From the NCBI RefSeq assembly GCF_007997085.1, contig NZ_VORR01000001.1, forward strand, positions 105,776 through 169,775: DNA of 64,000 nt, read 5' to 3'. Both the position numbers and the translations under genes were made by a program. The notes beneath the pieces are model-generated. The model made no database searches. It was not told the origin of the DNA and saw only the letters and a program-made list of their open reading frames with translations. The stretch is from Polaribacter sp. IC066. GTDB lineage: Bacteria; Bacteroidota; Bacteroidia; Flavobacteriales; Flavobacteriaceae. Positions 39,653-49,412 of the stretch are shown piece after piece; the stretch's first letter is position 1; each line of letters starts with the position of its first letter.

Positions 39653-40957
39653 TTAAGGAGTGGCAATTTTAAGCATAGATTCGTACAATCGCCTCCAACC
39701 TTTCCATCGCAAATAATCGCTTAAACTTTCATTATGAAATAGTGTAATAAAGGTTCCGTTTACAGCTTTTACTTCATTTTTTAAATCTCTAATTCTACCT
39801 AAAGATTGTTTGGGTGTTAGCTCCATATAATCATTCAAAGTAGTATCCATCAACGCAAAAGAATATATTTTTAACGGCGTCTGAATTTCGAAATCTAAAT
39901 CATAAAAATAAAAAGGAGTGCAAGTACTTGCTCTAAAACCCACGTTACTGGCATAGCCCATAGAATAATCTTCTTCTATTTCTAAATCTATTAAATGTTG
40001 ATAGGTGTCTGGCAAACAAAATCGTAAATAATGCTGCCGCGACCTTTTTACAGGAATATTGGTAATATGCTCTAAACGTTCTTTCTCTTTTTTTAAAAGT
40101 GGCACATTTTTCATAGAAAAATAAGAAGGATGCAAACCAACACTTGCATAATCTACCATTTCTTTAATCAGCAATCTATATGTACTTTTAGAGGCTGAAA
40201 CATTGGTATCGAAAGTGGTGTAATCCCCGATCAAAAAAAAGAAAATAGTTTTTACATTATACTCCTTTTTTAGTCTTAAAATTTTCTGAAAAGTATCAAA
40301 AGGGTCCTTTTTAATATTTAAAATTACCGCAAAACGATTCCAAATATTAAAAATTCTAACTTTGACTAAATCCTTAAAAAAACCACCAATACTTCTAATT
40401 AAGCTTTTGTATTTGTAAGCAAAGGCATTGTCTATATCTATGGTAGAAATATATTCGTATGCTCTTGTTTCGTACTTATAATCTGGAAATTTTTCTTTTA
40501 AAAGTTTTAAAAATTTAAAAGCCCAAATATCTACTACGGGTTTTTCTAGAAATCCTTTTTTAAAAGCCAAACTTTGCTCTGCTGTATAGCGACCGTGAAT
40601 ATCTTTTACGTGTGGTAAATATTCTTCGTACCGAGTTATGAGGTAAAAACTAGCCGCAAAAATATCAAAAGGAATTACAGATTTTAAATTCGTGCCAAAA
40701 AAGCAAGGAACTCCTTCCCAACTATTCAATGTAATTTCTAAATCGTTTACGCCTTGCTCAAACAATAAATCATTACTTTTTACAAAAAACTCACTTCCTA
40801 AAGCTGTTTTTGTGTACGATAATTTTGGCCCGTTATGTGCTACAAATTCTTCTACTTTCGATGTAAAATCTACAGGAATTAGCAATGTTCTTGTTAATAG
40901 ATGCTTAAAAATATAACGAACTCTTGGTGTAATTTTGTGTGTGTAAACTAATATCAT
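39653..40957 (-). CDS. Polysaccharide-deacetylase-like protein (DUF7033 type)
   Basis: The 434-residue protein has an N-terminal region typical of flavobacterial deacetylase-like proteins (PFDIFAASFYLITRYEEYLP, FLEKPVVDIWAFKFLKLL). The NodB-like core follows, with STIDIDNAFAYKYKSL (metal-binding Asp pair) and SVGLHPSYFS (His motif), then FITLFHNES. It probably removes acetyl groups from a polysaccharide. It lies 1 nt upstream of the FemAB-like gene, so the pair is co-expressed and faces the main polysaccharide operon. Confidence 0.78.
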   Translation of the reverse strand: MILVYTHKITPRVRYIFKHLLTRTLLIPVDFTSKVEEFVAHNGPKLSYTKTALGSEFFVKSNDLLFEQGVNDLEITLNSWEGVPCFFGTNLKSVIPFDIFAASFYLITRYEEYLPHVKDIHGRYTAEQSLAFKKGFLEKPVVDIWAFKFLKLLKEKFPDYKYETRAYEYISTIDIDNAFAYKYKSLIRSIGGFFKDLVKVRIFNIWNRFAVILNIKKDPFDTFQKILRLKKEYNVKTIFFFLIGDYTTFDTNVSASKSTYRLLIKEMVDYASVGLHPSYFSMKNVPLLKKEKERLEHITNIPVKRSRQHYLRFCLPDTYQHLIDLEIEEDYSMGYASNVGFRASTCTPFYFYDLDFEIQTPLKIYSFALMDTTLNDYMELTPKQSLGRIRDLKNEVKAVNGTFITLFHNESLSDYLRWKGWRRLYESMLKIATP

Positions 40958-41032
40958 TGTTCTTTGGTAGAAATTTTTAGTATTCAGTTTTCAAGAGCAG
41001 TATTCTGTTTGTTGTTTACTCAAAATTGCCAA

Positions 41033-41719
41033 CTACATAATTCCCTCATCGGCAAAGCTAAAATAGGCTTTTTGAGTCACTATTAAATGATCTAGCAGCT
41101 TAATATCTAACGTAACACCCGCAAGTTTTATTTTTTGGGTAATTTGTTTGTCTGCATTGCTAGGTTCTAGTTTTCCTGATGGATGGTTGTGACACACAAT
41201 TACCCCAACAGAAGCCAATTCTAAAGCTCTTTTAAACAACAATCTAACATCTACAATAGTGGCAGTTAATCCGCCTTTGCTAATCTGTGATTTTGACAGT
41301 ACTTTATTCGAATTGTTTAAGAAAAGCACCCAAAATTCTTCGTGTTCTAAATCGCCGATAATAGGTTGCATCAAATTAAAAACATCTTTACTACTTGTAA
41401 TCTTTGGTTTTTCTTGCGCAATTTCTAATTGTCTTCTTTTACCTAATTCTAATGCCGTTATAATGGCTACCGCTTTTGCCGCTCCGATTCCTTTAAATTC
41501 CGTTAATTTTTCTACTGATAATTTAGCGAGACGATTAATATTACCATCCACAGACTGTAATATTCTTTTAGACAAACCCACGGCACTTTCTTCTCTATTG
41601 CCAGAACCAATGAGAATAGCAATTAATTCTGCATCAGATAAGGCTAATTTTCCTTTTGCTACCAGCTTTTCTCTAGGTCTATCATCTAAAGCCCAAGATT
41701 TAATTGTCAGTTTTTCCAT
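41033..41719 (-). CDS. radC: RadC-family JAB/MPN metalloprotein
   Basis: The 228-residue product has the N-terminal helix-hairpin-helix (FKGIGAAKAVAIITALELG) and the JAMM metal motif VGVIVCHNHPSGKLEPSNAD (HxH and Asp), plus DHLIVT near the end. The family is conserved; a role in DNA repair was once proposed, and its true activity is unclear. It is complete. It is divergent from trkA. A 158-codon open frame on the other strand is a shadow. Confidence 0.93.
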   Translation of the reverse strand: MEKLTIKSWALDDRPREKLVAKGKLALSDAELIAILIGSGNREESAVGLSKRILQSVDGNINRLAKLSVEKLTEFKGIGAAKAVAIITALELGKRRQLEIAQEKPKITSSKDVFNLMQPIIGDLEHEEFWVLFLNNSNKVLSKSQISKGGLTATIVDVRLLFKRALELASVGVIVCHNHPSGKLEPSNADKQITQKIKLAGVTLDIKLLDHLIVTQKAYFSFADEGIM

Positions 41720-41801
41720 TTATCATTTTTTATAAAAATACAAAAATCAGCCAAAAGGATTGAAAAAACAGTTTTATTTATTTTACCTCCTCAAGTCTTT
41801 A

Positions 41802-41809
41802 TATCTTTG
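41802..41809 (+). promoter_or_regulatory. Candidate trkA promoter (TATCTTTG)
   Basis: TATCTTTG matches TAnnTTTG, 23 nt before the trkA ATG at 41833, so the start point would be near 41816. No clear -33 TTTG at 19 nt. Confidence 0.45.
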
Positions 41810-41832
41810 TAACTTATATCTATTTTTAAAAT

Positions 41833-43179
41833 ATGAAGATAATAATTGCAGGTGCTGGAGATGTTGGTTTTCATTTAGCAAAATTACTTTCTTATGAATC
41901 TCAAGACACTTATATCATCGATTTTGACGGTGAAAAATTAGAGTATTTAAACAATCATTTAGATGTAATTACCAAAAAAGGTGATGCAACTTCTATAAAA
42001 TTATTAAAAGAAATAGGGATTAATACGGCAGATTTATTAATTGCTGTTACCGATAGCCAAAATACAAATTTTACAATTTCTGTAATTGGTAAATCTTTAG
42101 GTGCTAAAAAAACTATTGCTAGAATAGACAATCCTGAATTTTTGAACGATTGTGAAGTTGATTTTAAAAAATTTGGGGTCGATTTTATGATTTCTCCGCA
42201 AGAATTAGCCGCAAATGAAATAAAAATGCTGTTAAATCAATCTTCTTTTAATGATACTGTTCAGTTTGAAAGCGGTTTGTTTAATGTAATGGGAACTGAG
42301 CTTACGTATAAATCTCCTTTGGTTGATTTGACTGTAAAAGAAGCCAAACTAAAATTTAAAAATGTAGATTTTATTACAATTGCCATCAAAAGAGAAAATG
42401 TTTCACAAACCATAATTCCTAGAGGCGATACCACCTATCAACTAAACGATCAAGTCTATTTTTCTGTACCCAACTACAGTATTAAAGCTTTATATCCTAT
42501 TATTGGTAAAGAACAATTCGAAATTAAAAATGTAATGATTCTTGGAGGAAGTAGTATTGGTGAAAAAACAGCAAGACATCTTTGTGAAGATAACTTTAAG
42601 GTAAAACTGATTGAAAAAAATAGAGAAAAAGCAGAATTACTTGCCGAAACTTTATGTGATACTTTAATTATAAATGGTGATGGTAGAGATTTAGAACTTT
42701 TAGAAGAAGAAAATATTAGAGAAACCGATGCTTTTATTGCAGTTACCGGCAACTCTGAAACCAATATTATGTCTTGTTTAGTCGCAAAATCTAAAGGCGT
42801 TAAAAAGACCATTGCTTTGGTGGAAAATATGGATTATATCGATATTTCTCAAACTATCGGAATTCAATCTTTGATTAATAAAAAATTAATTGCAGCCAGT
42901 AATATTTTTAAACATATAAGACAAGGTGAAATTTTAGAACTTGCCAACTTGCATAATATTGATGCAGAAGTGTTTGAGTTTGAGGTAAAACCGAATGCAA
43001 AAGTAACAAAAAAGCCTATTAAGGATTTACGTTTTCCTAGAGAAGCTGTTTTTGGAGGTATTATTAGAGACGGCAAAGCCTTGATGTCTTTTGGTGATAT
43101 GCAAATACAAAGTGGAGATAAAGTAATTGTTTTCTGTTTGCCAGAAGCTATTTCTACGGTAGAAGGTTTATTTAAATAA
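41833..43179 (+). CDS. trkA: Trk potassium uptake regulator TrkA
   Basis: TrkA binds NAD(H) and gates the TrkH potassium channel. The 448-residue product has two RCK units. The first has the Rossmann loop IIAGAGDVGFHLAKLL and ITKKGDATS; the second has VMILGGSSIGEKTARHL and LIINGDGRD. Each is followed by a TrkA-C regulatory domain, the second containing VTKKPIKDLRFP. It lies 1 nt upstream of trkH, so the pair forms an operon. Confidence 0.93.
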   Translation: MKIIIAGAGDVGFHLAKLLSYESQDTYIIDFDGEKLEYLNNHLDVITKKGDATSIKLLKEIGINTADLLIAVTDSQNTNFTISVIGKSLGAKKTIARIDNPEFLNDCEVDFKKFGVDFMISPQELAANEIKMLLNQSSFNDTVQFESGLFNVMGTELTYKSPLVDLTVKEAKLKFKNVDFITIAIKRENVSQTIIPRGDTTYQLNDQVYFSVPNYSIKALYPIIGKEQFEIKNVMILGGSSIGEKTARHLCEDNFKVKLIEKNREKAELLAETLCDTLIINGDGRDLELLEEENIRETDAFIAVTGNSETNIMSCLVAKSKGVKKTIALVENMDYIDISQTIGIQSLINKKLIAASNIFKHIRQGEILELANLHNIDAEVFEFEVKPNAKVTKKPIKDLRFPREAVFGGIIRDGKALMSFGDMQIQSGDKVIVFCLPEAISTVEGLFK

Positions 43180-43180
43180 A

Positions 43181-44680
43181 ATGGGATCTTTAAACTTAAA
43201 AATAATTTATCGCTTTTTGGGCATCACAGCAATCTTAAACGGTTGCTTTATGTTTATTGCAGTTCCCTTTAGTTTGGTAAATGACGAAACCGAAGCTTTT
43301 GGTATTTTAAATGCAGGTGTTATTACCGCTTTTATTGGGCTGTTGCTATTTTTCTCAAACAAACCCACCCACACAAACATTCATAAAAAAGAGGGGTATT
43401 TAATTGTTACTTTGGGTTGGTTAACACTTTCTGTTACAGGAATGTTGCCTTATTTGTTATCTGGCGCAATACCCAATGTTTCGAATGCTTTTTTTGAGAC
43501 TATTTCTGGGTATTCTACAACGGGATCGTCTATTTTAACCGATATTGAATCGATGCCAAAAGGTATTCTTTTCTGGAGAAGTGCAACCCATTGGATTGGT
43601 GGTATGGGAATTATCGTTTTAACCATCGCTATTTTGCCATTATTAGGTATTGGAGGCATGCAACTTTTTATGGCAGAAGCTCCAGGACCATCCGCAGATA
43701 AATTACACCCAAGAATTACAGATACCGCAAAAAGATTATATTTAATTTATGTAGTTTTAACCTTTGTACAGTTCTTTTTATTAAAATTTGCAGGCATGAC
43801 TTGGTTTGATGCTATTAATCATGCCATGGCGACGATGAGTACTGGTGGTTTTTCTACAAAAAATAATAGTGTTGCTTTTTATAACAATTTACCTTTTGTA
43901 CAATATATTATTATCTTTTTTATGTTGGTTGCGGGTACAAATTTTGTGCTTACCTATTTTGCTTTAAAGGGTAAAATTCAAAAGGTTTTTCAGAGCGAAG
44001 AATTTAAATATTATTTATTCGGAATTATCGGTGTTTCAGCTATTATTACGCTAATCATTTACTTTTTTCAAGATCCTAACTTACAAACTACTATTGCGCA
44101 CCCTAAAGTTTTTGGTGAGGCAGAAAGTGCTATAAGACATGCTTTATTTATGGTTACATCGGTGGTTACAACAACAGGTTTTGTAACCGCAGATTTTACC
44201 ATGTGGAGTTTCTTTGCAACAGGAATTTTCTTCGCACTCTTTTTTACAGGTGGCTCTGCAGGCTCTACAAGTGGCGGTGTAAAAGTGGTAAGACATATTA
44301 TTATGCTTAAAAACAGTTTTTTAGAATTTAAAAAAGCCTTGCATCCAAATGCCATAATTCCGGTTCGGTATGATGGTAAATCGGTAAGTCAGACTATTGT
44401 TTTTAACATTCTCTCTTTCTTTATCATTTACATGCTTATTTTTATCATGGCCTCTGTTGTGCTTACGTTACTGGGTCTAGATTTTTTGTCTGCAATTGGG
44501 GCAGCAGCTTCTTCTCTGGGCAATATTGGTCCGGCAATTGGTTCTGTAAGTCCTGTAGATAATTTTGCGCATTTATCTGCTGGTGCAAAATGGTTCTGTT
44601 CTTTTTTGATGTTAATTGGTAGATTAGAACTTTTTACGGTTTTAATTTTATTTACGCCCTTCTTTTGGCGAAAGAATTAA
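43181..44680 (+). CDS. trkH: Trk potassium uptake channel subunit TrkH
   Basis: The 499-residue membrane protein has the repeated pore units of TrkH/KtrB proteins. Selectivity-filter regions are seen as SGYSTTGSSIL, HAMATMSTGGFSTKN, SVVTTTGFVTADF and SLGNIGPAIGSV. The SATHWIGGMGI block is typical. TrkH takes up K+ at the inner membrane, regulated by TrkA from the gene 1 nt upstream. Length is normal. Confidence 0.93.
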   Translation: MGSLNLKIIYRFLGITAILNGCFMFIAVPFSLVNDETEAFGILNAGVITAFIGLLLFFSNKPTHTNIHKKEGYLIVTLGWLTLSVTGMLPYLLSGAIPNVSNAFFETISGYSTTGSSILTDIESMPKGILFWRSATHWIGGMGIIVLTIAILPLLGIGGMQLFMAEAPGPSADKLHPRITDTAKRLYLIYVVLTFVQFFLLKFAGMTWFDAINHAMATMSTGGFSTKNNSVAFYNNLPFVQYIIIFFMLVAGTNFVLTYFALKGKIQKVFQSEEFKYYLFGIIGVSAIITLIIYFFQDPNLQTTIAHPKVFGEAESAIRHALFMVTSVVTTTGFVTADFTMWSFFATGIFFALFFTGGSAGSTSGGVKVVRHIIMLKNSFLEFKKALHPNAIIPVRYDGKSVSQTIVFNILSFFIIYMLIFIMASVVLTLLGLDFLSAIGAAASSLGNIGPAIGSVSPVDNFAHLSAGAKWFCSFLMLIGRLELFTVLILFTPFFWRKN

Positions 44681-44957
44681 GATACTTCTACTTCATAAAT
44701 GATATAATACTTTAAGGCATGCCTATAGAACTATCAAATAGAAAAAAATTTATGTTTCATTTGATGACAATTGTAGGTTTCAAACTCAAATCTTAACGAC
44801 AGTCGAAGAGCGTCCGAGAACTCTGTGTACTATTTGTTTTTTCGAAAATAACTGATAGTACCATTTGCCAATAAAATGCTAAATTTCAGCTAAATAAGGT
44901 TTCCCGTAATTATTTTATTTCCATGTGTATTAATTTGTGGACTTAAAAATAAAAAAC
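44681..44957 (+). other. 277-nt intergenic region
   Basis: No gene seen. It includes a short CG-containing stretch (near 44803-44825, CAGTCGAAGAGCGTC) that resembles the dispersed-repeat left end only weakly. Directly before the next gene, TTAATTTG at 44929-44936 is one mismatch from the -7 consensus. Confidence 0.35.
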
Positions 44958-47900
44958 ATGAAACACAAAAACATTTTAAAAATTGCTTTAACGTTATTTT
45001 TAGCAATTGGGACAAACAATTCTTTTGGGCAAACTGTATTAGAAAAAGGAGATATCGCTATTATTGCGATAAGCACAGGACAAGAGCAATTTACTTTTGT
45101 AACTTTTAAAGATTTAGAACAAGAGACCGAAATATTTTTTACGGACGAAGAAGCTGATGGCAGTTCAACAATAGGAGCAGGCGAAGGAACTGTGAAATAC
45201 ACGACTCCTACTGGAGGAGTTTTAGCAGGAACTGTAATAAGTGGCAACTCAAATGGATCTGCTACTAATTTTACGCCAACTACCGATGGAAGCCTTATAT
45301 TGGGCAATAGTGGGGATGGCATTTTAGCTTATCAAGGTAGCCTTGGCAATGTTACCTCTTTTTTACATGCCGTAGGCAAGGATGAAAGCCATATAGGTAG
45401 TTTTCCAATAAACACATTAACTTCAAGTGACTATCTACTTTTAGGTGGTGATGATGGCAGTTATTCGGGTATCACAACAGGAACAATGGCTGACTTATTC
45501 GCTGCTATCAATGAAGTTACAAATTGGACTGTAAGTAGTTCTGCCGATATTAATCCAATATCCTCTTTTACCGTTACGGTTAGTGAGCCAACAGTTGGTT
45601 TTAATACAACAGCAAGTTCACAAACAGAAACAGACACCTCTTTTAATATAACAATTCCTATTACTGCTTCCGGTCATGATGGCAACAACATAGACATTTC
45701 TATTGCTGTAAGCGGAACTGCAGAAGTAAATGATTATACATTAAACACCACTTCCCTTTCTTTTACATCCAATAGTTCTCAAAATATTTCTTTAGACATC
45801 AACCCTGATAATGATGATTTGGATGATGAAGAAATTATTTTAACTCTTACAGAAACAAGTTCAGTTAGTGGTTTAATTATCTCGCAAAACACGCATACAA
45901 TAACTGTTACTGAAGATGAAACACCAGAAGGCCCTCTGTATAATGCAGACTTTACTAATGATGATGACGGTTTTGCAGACCATACAACAAGTTCACCACC
46001 AGCCGATGGACCAGCAAGCGCAGGCCCATTTGGTGAACCGCAAAATCAATGGTCTTTATCTTACAACACAACACCTAGTTCTGATACAACTACAAACTCT
46101 TTTAAAGTTGTTTCAGGTAAATTAGAAACTATTGATTGGGGAGGTGAAGGAGTTTTTGAAAGTCAGAGTATAAATATTAGTAGATTTTCAACTATTGATA
46201 TAGCTGGCTTAGGAGTTACCCTTTCTAATAAAGTACAAAATGTTGGAACCGAATTCTTCAAATATTATTATATTTTGGATGGTGGAATACCCATTGAAAC
46301 AAATATTATTTTAACTGAAGATACTGATGGAACTTCTGTAAATTACTCAATAACTAATTTAGATGTTTCAGTTGCTTCAACCTTAATCGTTGGTTTTGCA
46401 TTCAATTGCAGTGGTGGTACTACTGGTTATTCTATTTCTTCTTTTAAAGTTACTGATTCTAGTCCTTCAACGATAACTTGGGATGGCAGCGAAAGCGCCG
46501 ATTGGGCAACTACTAATAACTGGGACACAAATACAGTTCCTATAGCATCTGATAATGTTATCATTCCTGAAGTTACTACCGCACCAATAATTGGAGCAAC
46601 AACTGGCGCTGTAGTAAATGACTTAACAATTACAGAACCAGATGGTATACATATTACTGCTGGCGGTTCTTTAATTGTAGCAGGAAGCTCAACAGGAAAT
46701 ATAACCTACAATATAGCTGTTTCAGATCAATGGCATTTAGTTTCATCGCCGGTTGTTGGCGAAAGCTATAACGATACTTGGGCAAACGCCAATAGTATTG
46801 CCGACGGAACTGGAACAAATAGAGGAATTTCTACCTATCAAAACGGTACACGAAATGAAACTACAGGTCCTTGGGTATATATGCAAGATGGAGAAAGTAA
46901 AACCTTTGATTCTGGTAAAGGCTATTCGTTAAAAAGAGCAAGCAACGGAACGTATTCTTTTACAGGAACTTACCCTAACACTGCTGTAAACCCTACTATT
47001 TCGACGAATATAAATACTTGGAATTTAATAGGAAACCCATATCCTGCTTATATAGATATTGCTGCGTTTATATCTGAAAACACCGTCACTAACAATAATT
47101 TAGCCGATTCATTTTCAGCGATATATGTTTGGAATCCTACCTCTGGAGAAACTGGCGCTTATAAAGACTTAACAACAGGATATTTACATCCTGCACAAGC
47201 ATTCTTTGTAAATTCGAAAGTTGATGGCACTGCGTCTTTTACAAAAGCACTTCAAAGTCACGAAATTGGTATAACTTTCTACAAAAATTCGAATACATCA
47301 ATAGACTTGGTGTTATCTACCGGTAAAAGTACTAAAAAAACAAAAATTAATTATTTAGATGATAAAACTACAGGTTTAGATGTTGGTTCTGATATCGGAA
47401 TGTTTAATGGCGTTGCATCAGATATTAGAATTTATACACATTTAATTGAAAATAACGAGGGAATTGCATTTTCAAGACAAGCTTTACCGAAGAAAGATAT
47501 AGAATCTTTAGTAGTTCCTGTTGGAATTAAAGCGGCTATCAATACTGAAATCACTTTTTCTGCGAAAGCTTTACACCTACCGAATGATATTAAAGTCTTT
47601 CTAGAAGATCGATATACCAATACTTTTACAAGGTTAGATGCAGAAAATAACACGTATCAAGTGACTTTAAAAGCGGCTTTAAACGGAATTGGTAGGTTTT
47701 ATTTACACACCAAATCTAATAGCGTATTAAATACAGATAAATTCAATTTAAAGAATATTAGTATCTACAAAACTGATAATTTTAACTTAAGAATTGTTGG
47801 TTTGCCTCAAGGAATAGCAACCGTAAAATTATTTAACATGCTTGGCAAACAAATGATAAAAGCAAGTTTTACATCAAACGGAGTACATGATATTTATTTA

Positions 47901-47981
47901 CCCAATTTAGCTTCAGGAATTTATATTGTTCAGATAGAGACTGCCACAGGGAGTATAAACAAGAAAATCACTTTAGAATAA
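44958..47981 (+). CDS. Large T9SS-exported protein with C-terminal sorting domain
   Basis: The 1007-residue product has a signal peptide (ending SFGQ), an N-terminal region (GDIAIIAIST, GDGILAYQG), a Calx-beta-like domain (about 215-320, VSGTAEVNDYTLNTTSLSFT), a carbohydrate-module-like sandwich (about 325-500) and a WDGSESADWATTNNWDTN repeat type common in such proteins. The last 75 residues form a type A sorting domain (VKLFNMLGKQM, LPNLASGIYIVQIET, ending KKITLE) that directs secretion through T9SS. It starts at the ATG that opens the signal peptide. A small peptide gene follows 20 nt after the stop on the same strand, suggesting co-transcription. Confidence 0.85.
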   Translation: MKHKNILKIALTLFLAIGTNNSFGQTVLEKGDIAIIAISTGQEQFTFVTFKDLEQETEIFFTDEEADGSSTIGAGEGTVKYTTPTGGVLAGTVISGNSNGSATNFTPTTDGSLILGNSGDGILAYQGSLGNVTSFLHAVGKDESHIGSFPINTLTSSDYLLLGGDDGSYSGITTGTMADLFAAINEVTNWTVSSSADINPISSFTVTVSEPTVGFNTTASSQTETDTSFNITIPITASGHDGNNIDISIAVSGTAEVNDYTLNTTSLSFTSNSSQNISLDINPDNDDLDDEEIILTLTETSSVSGLIISQNTHTITVTEDETPEGPLYNADFTNDDDGFADHTTSSPPADGPASAGPFGEPQNQWSLSYNTTPSSDTTTNSFKVVSGKLETIDWGGEGVFESQSINISRFSTIDIAGLGVTLSNKVQNVGTEFFKYYYILDGGIPIETNIILTEDTDGTSVNYSITNLDVSVASTLIVGFAFNCSGGTTGYSISSFKVTDSSPSTITWDGSESADWATTNNWDTNTVPIASDNVIIPEVTTAPIIGATTGAVVNDLTITEPDGIHITAGGSLIVAGSSTGNITYNIAVSDQWHLVSSPVVGESYNDTWANANSIADGTGTNRGISTYQNGTRNETTGPWVYMQDGESKTFDSGKGYSLKRASNGTYSFTGTYPNTAVNPTISTNINTWNLIGNPYPAYIDIAAFISENTVTNNNLADSFSAIYVWNPTSGETGAYKDLTTGYLHPAQAFFVNSKVDGTASFTKALQSHEIGITFYKNSNTSIDLVLSTGKSTKKTKINYLDDKTTGLDVGSDIGMFNGVASDIRIYTHLIENNEGIAFSRQALPKKDIESLVVPVGIKAAINTEITFSAKALHLPNDIKVFLEDRYTNTFTRLDAENNTYQVTLKAALNGIGRFYLHTKSNSVLNTDKFNLKNISIYKTDNFNLRIVGLPQGIATVKLFNMLGKQMIKASFTSNGVHDIYLPNLASGIYIVQIETATGSINKKITLE

Positions 47982-48001
47982 GCATCCAAATTTGAAACAA
48001 T

Positions 48002-48178
48002 ATGAAAAAAAATATAGAAAAAAAGCAACAGGAAATTACTCGCAAAGAAGCAATTAAAAAAATAGGAAATTATAGCAAATATGCTGCTTTAACAGCACTT
48101 GGTACGTATATGATATTAAACCCACAGACAGCGCAGGCAACATCTAGAAACCCGGAAGGTCCTGGAAGTGGATTTTAG
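48002..48178 (+). CDS. 58-residue peptide with leader and AQA cleavage site (peptide 1)
   Basis: This gene is shorter than usual gene-finder limits. The product has a charged N-terminus with ITRKEAIKKIGNYSK, a hydrophobic stretch (YAALTALGTYMILN), then PQTAQA, which looks like a signal peptidase site, and a short tail TSRNPEGPGSGF. The leader closely resembles that of peptide 2 (49154-49396). It is 20 nt after the T9SS protein gene and has its own terminator. The tail ends in Gly, Ser and Phe. It could be a small exported peptide or a precursor modified by the kinase-like protein at 49477. Function is unknown. Confidence 0.7.
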   Translation: MKKNIEKKQQEITRKEAIKKIGNYSKYAALTALGTYMILNPQTAQATSRNPEGPGSGF

Positions 48179-48198
48179 AAATACATTTTATCTTTTTA

Positions 48199-48234
48199 AA
48201 AAACGCTCTATCTCATAGGGCGTTTTTATTTTTT
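48199..48234 (+). terminator. Terminator after peptide 1
   Basis: A 13-bp stem with one G-U pair (48199-48211 with 48215-48227) and a CTC loop is followed by T-rich sequence, 20 nt after the peptide stop. Confidence 0.8.
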
Positions 48235-49153
48235 AGAAGCTTTTTAACTCAAAAATAAAAATTATTAAAATTCATTACCCATTCTATCTTGTGCTTTCTA
48301 GCATTCTAAAAATGATGAGCAGTATTCTTGATAGAAAACAAAATTACACTAGCTTTTCTTAACAATTATAATGGAATACTATTAAACAACAAATTAGGTC
48401 CTTTTTAATTCGTTTTTAATTAGAATTCTCTTTGCCAAGGTTTAATAAAGCAGATGAATCAAACAAAAAGCACAGAAATTTCTAAAATATTCTTTAGACT
48501 AATAAAAACCAATAATTATTTTAACCATCCTACAATTTTTTACTTTCATGCTAGTATTCTTACAAAACAAATAGCTTACTTGAACCCCTTAATTGTTTAT
48601 GATTTGGAAAATAAATTTCTACCTAAAACAAATGCTTCTATCAATTTTAGCCTATTGAAAACCTTAACAAGCTTTAGCGATCCCCTAAAAAGAGTACTTA
48701 ATATTTCAGAAAACAGCAGTGCGAATAGTTTCATCAATACTTTAAGATAGAATTCATTTACTTTATTTTATTAAAATATAAAATAATAATGTTGCTTTCA
48801 ATACATGTATTAATTCAATTATTAATATTGAAACCCTTACTCGACTCATTAAATAAAAAAAGTATATTATGAAGTTACTATATTGCGAGCTTCAAATTCT
48901 ATTATAATTAAAGATTAAAAGTACTAGTTTATTAAAAAATATTCGGTAATATTCGTGCATATTAGTTTAATTTTAAGTTGTGTTATTTTAACTAATCAGA
49001 CTACACCATAACCTTATTTTAGTTCTAAAGTTGAAAATAGCATTTATAGGAGAGGTATTACTATTACATAAAAATCAATAAGCAAAAAACTAAAGCCATA
49101 AAATTAAAGAAAAACACCATTTTTAAAACCTATCAAAACATTTAACAACAACC
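48235..49153 (+). other. About 0.9 kb between the two peptide genes
   Basis: One 98-codon open frame (48454-48750, MNQTKSTEISKIFFRLIKT) is the only candidate gene; I recognise no family and it may be chance or a remnant. The rest is AT-rich with many stops in all frames and no clear structure. The stretch may be the remains of another gene of the peptide locus. Confidence 0.4.
48454..48750 (+). CDS. Uncertain small hypothetical ORF between the peptide genes
   Basis: A 98-codon frame with ATG start. The product has no signal peptide and no recognised motif; it is rich in Asn, Phe and Ile, as expected of AT-rich non-coding sequence. It is listed because it lies between two related peptide genes. 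It may be non-coding or the end of a decayed gene. Confidence 0.2.
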   Translation: MNQTKSTEISKIFFRLIKTNNYFNHPTIFYFHASILTKQIAYLNPLIVYDLENKFLPKTNASINFSLLKTLTSFSDPLKRVLNISENSSANSFINTLR

Positions 49154-49396
49154 ATGAAAAAGACATAGAAAAAACAAGAAGAAATCACTTGTAAAGGTGC
49201 GCTAAAAAGAATAGGCAATTATAGCAAGTTTGGTGCTTTGACCGCATTAGGAACTTATCTAATTTTAAATCCGCAGAAAGCACAAGCAGAAAGTGGTATG
49301 ATCTACATGCCCCATACCTCTGATCTTCCTGATACGACTATTCTACCAGGAGGTATAGGAAGCGGAAGGTCAAGTTCAAATTCAAACTCTTTTTAA
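49154..49396 (+). pseudogene. Related leader peptide gene with an amber codon at position 5 (peptide 2)
   Basis: The frame reads MKKT, TAG, then KKQEEITCKGALKRIGNYSK and ALTALGTYLILNPQKAQA, followed by a 35-residue tail (ESGMIYMPHTSDLPDTTIL, then PGGIGSGRSSSNSNSF). The leader is the same as in peptide 1 apart from conservative changes, but the TAG sits where peptide 1 has a glutamate-region codon, and the basic RKEA has become CKGA. It may be a recent pseudogene, or translation may start further in. The Ser-rich tail is a plausible kinase target. It is followed by a terminator, then by the kinase-like gene. Confidence 0.65.
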
Positions 49397-49412
49397 AGGT
49401 TCGTATCTAAAG

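Noticed and set aside
41259..41735. 158-codon open frame opposite radC
   Set aside because: radC is clearly coding on the minus strand; the reverse frame is low-complexity and unlike any protein.
44681..44957. A further copy of the dispersed repeat
   Set aside because: Only a short CG-containing word is similar; no alignment of useful length could be made.
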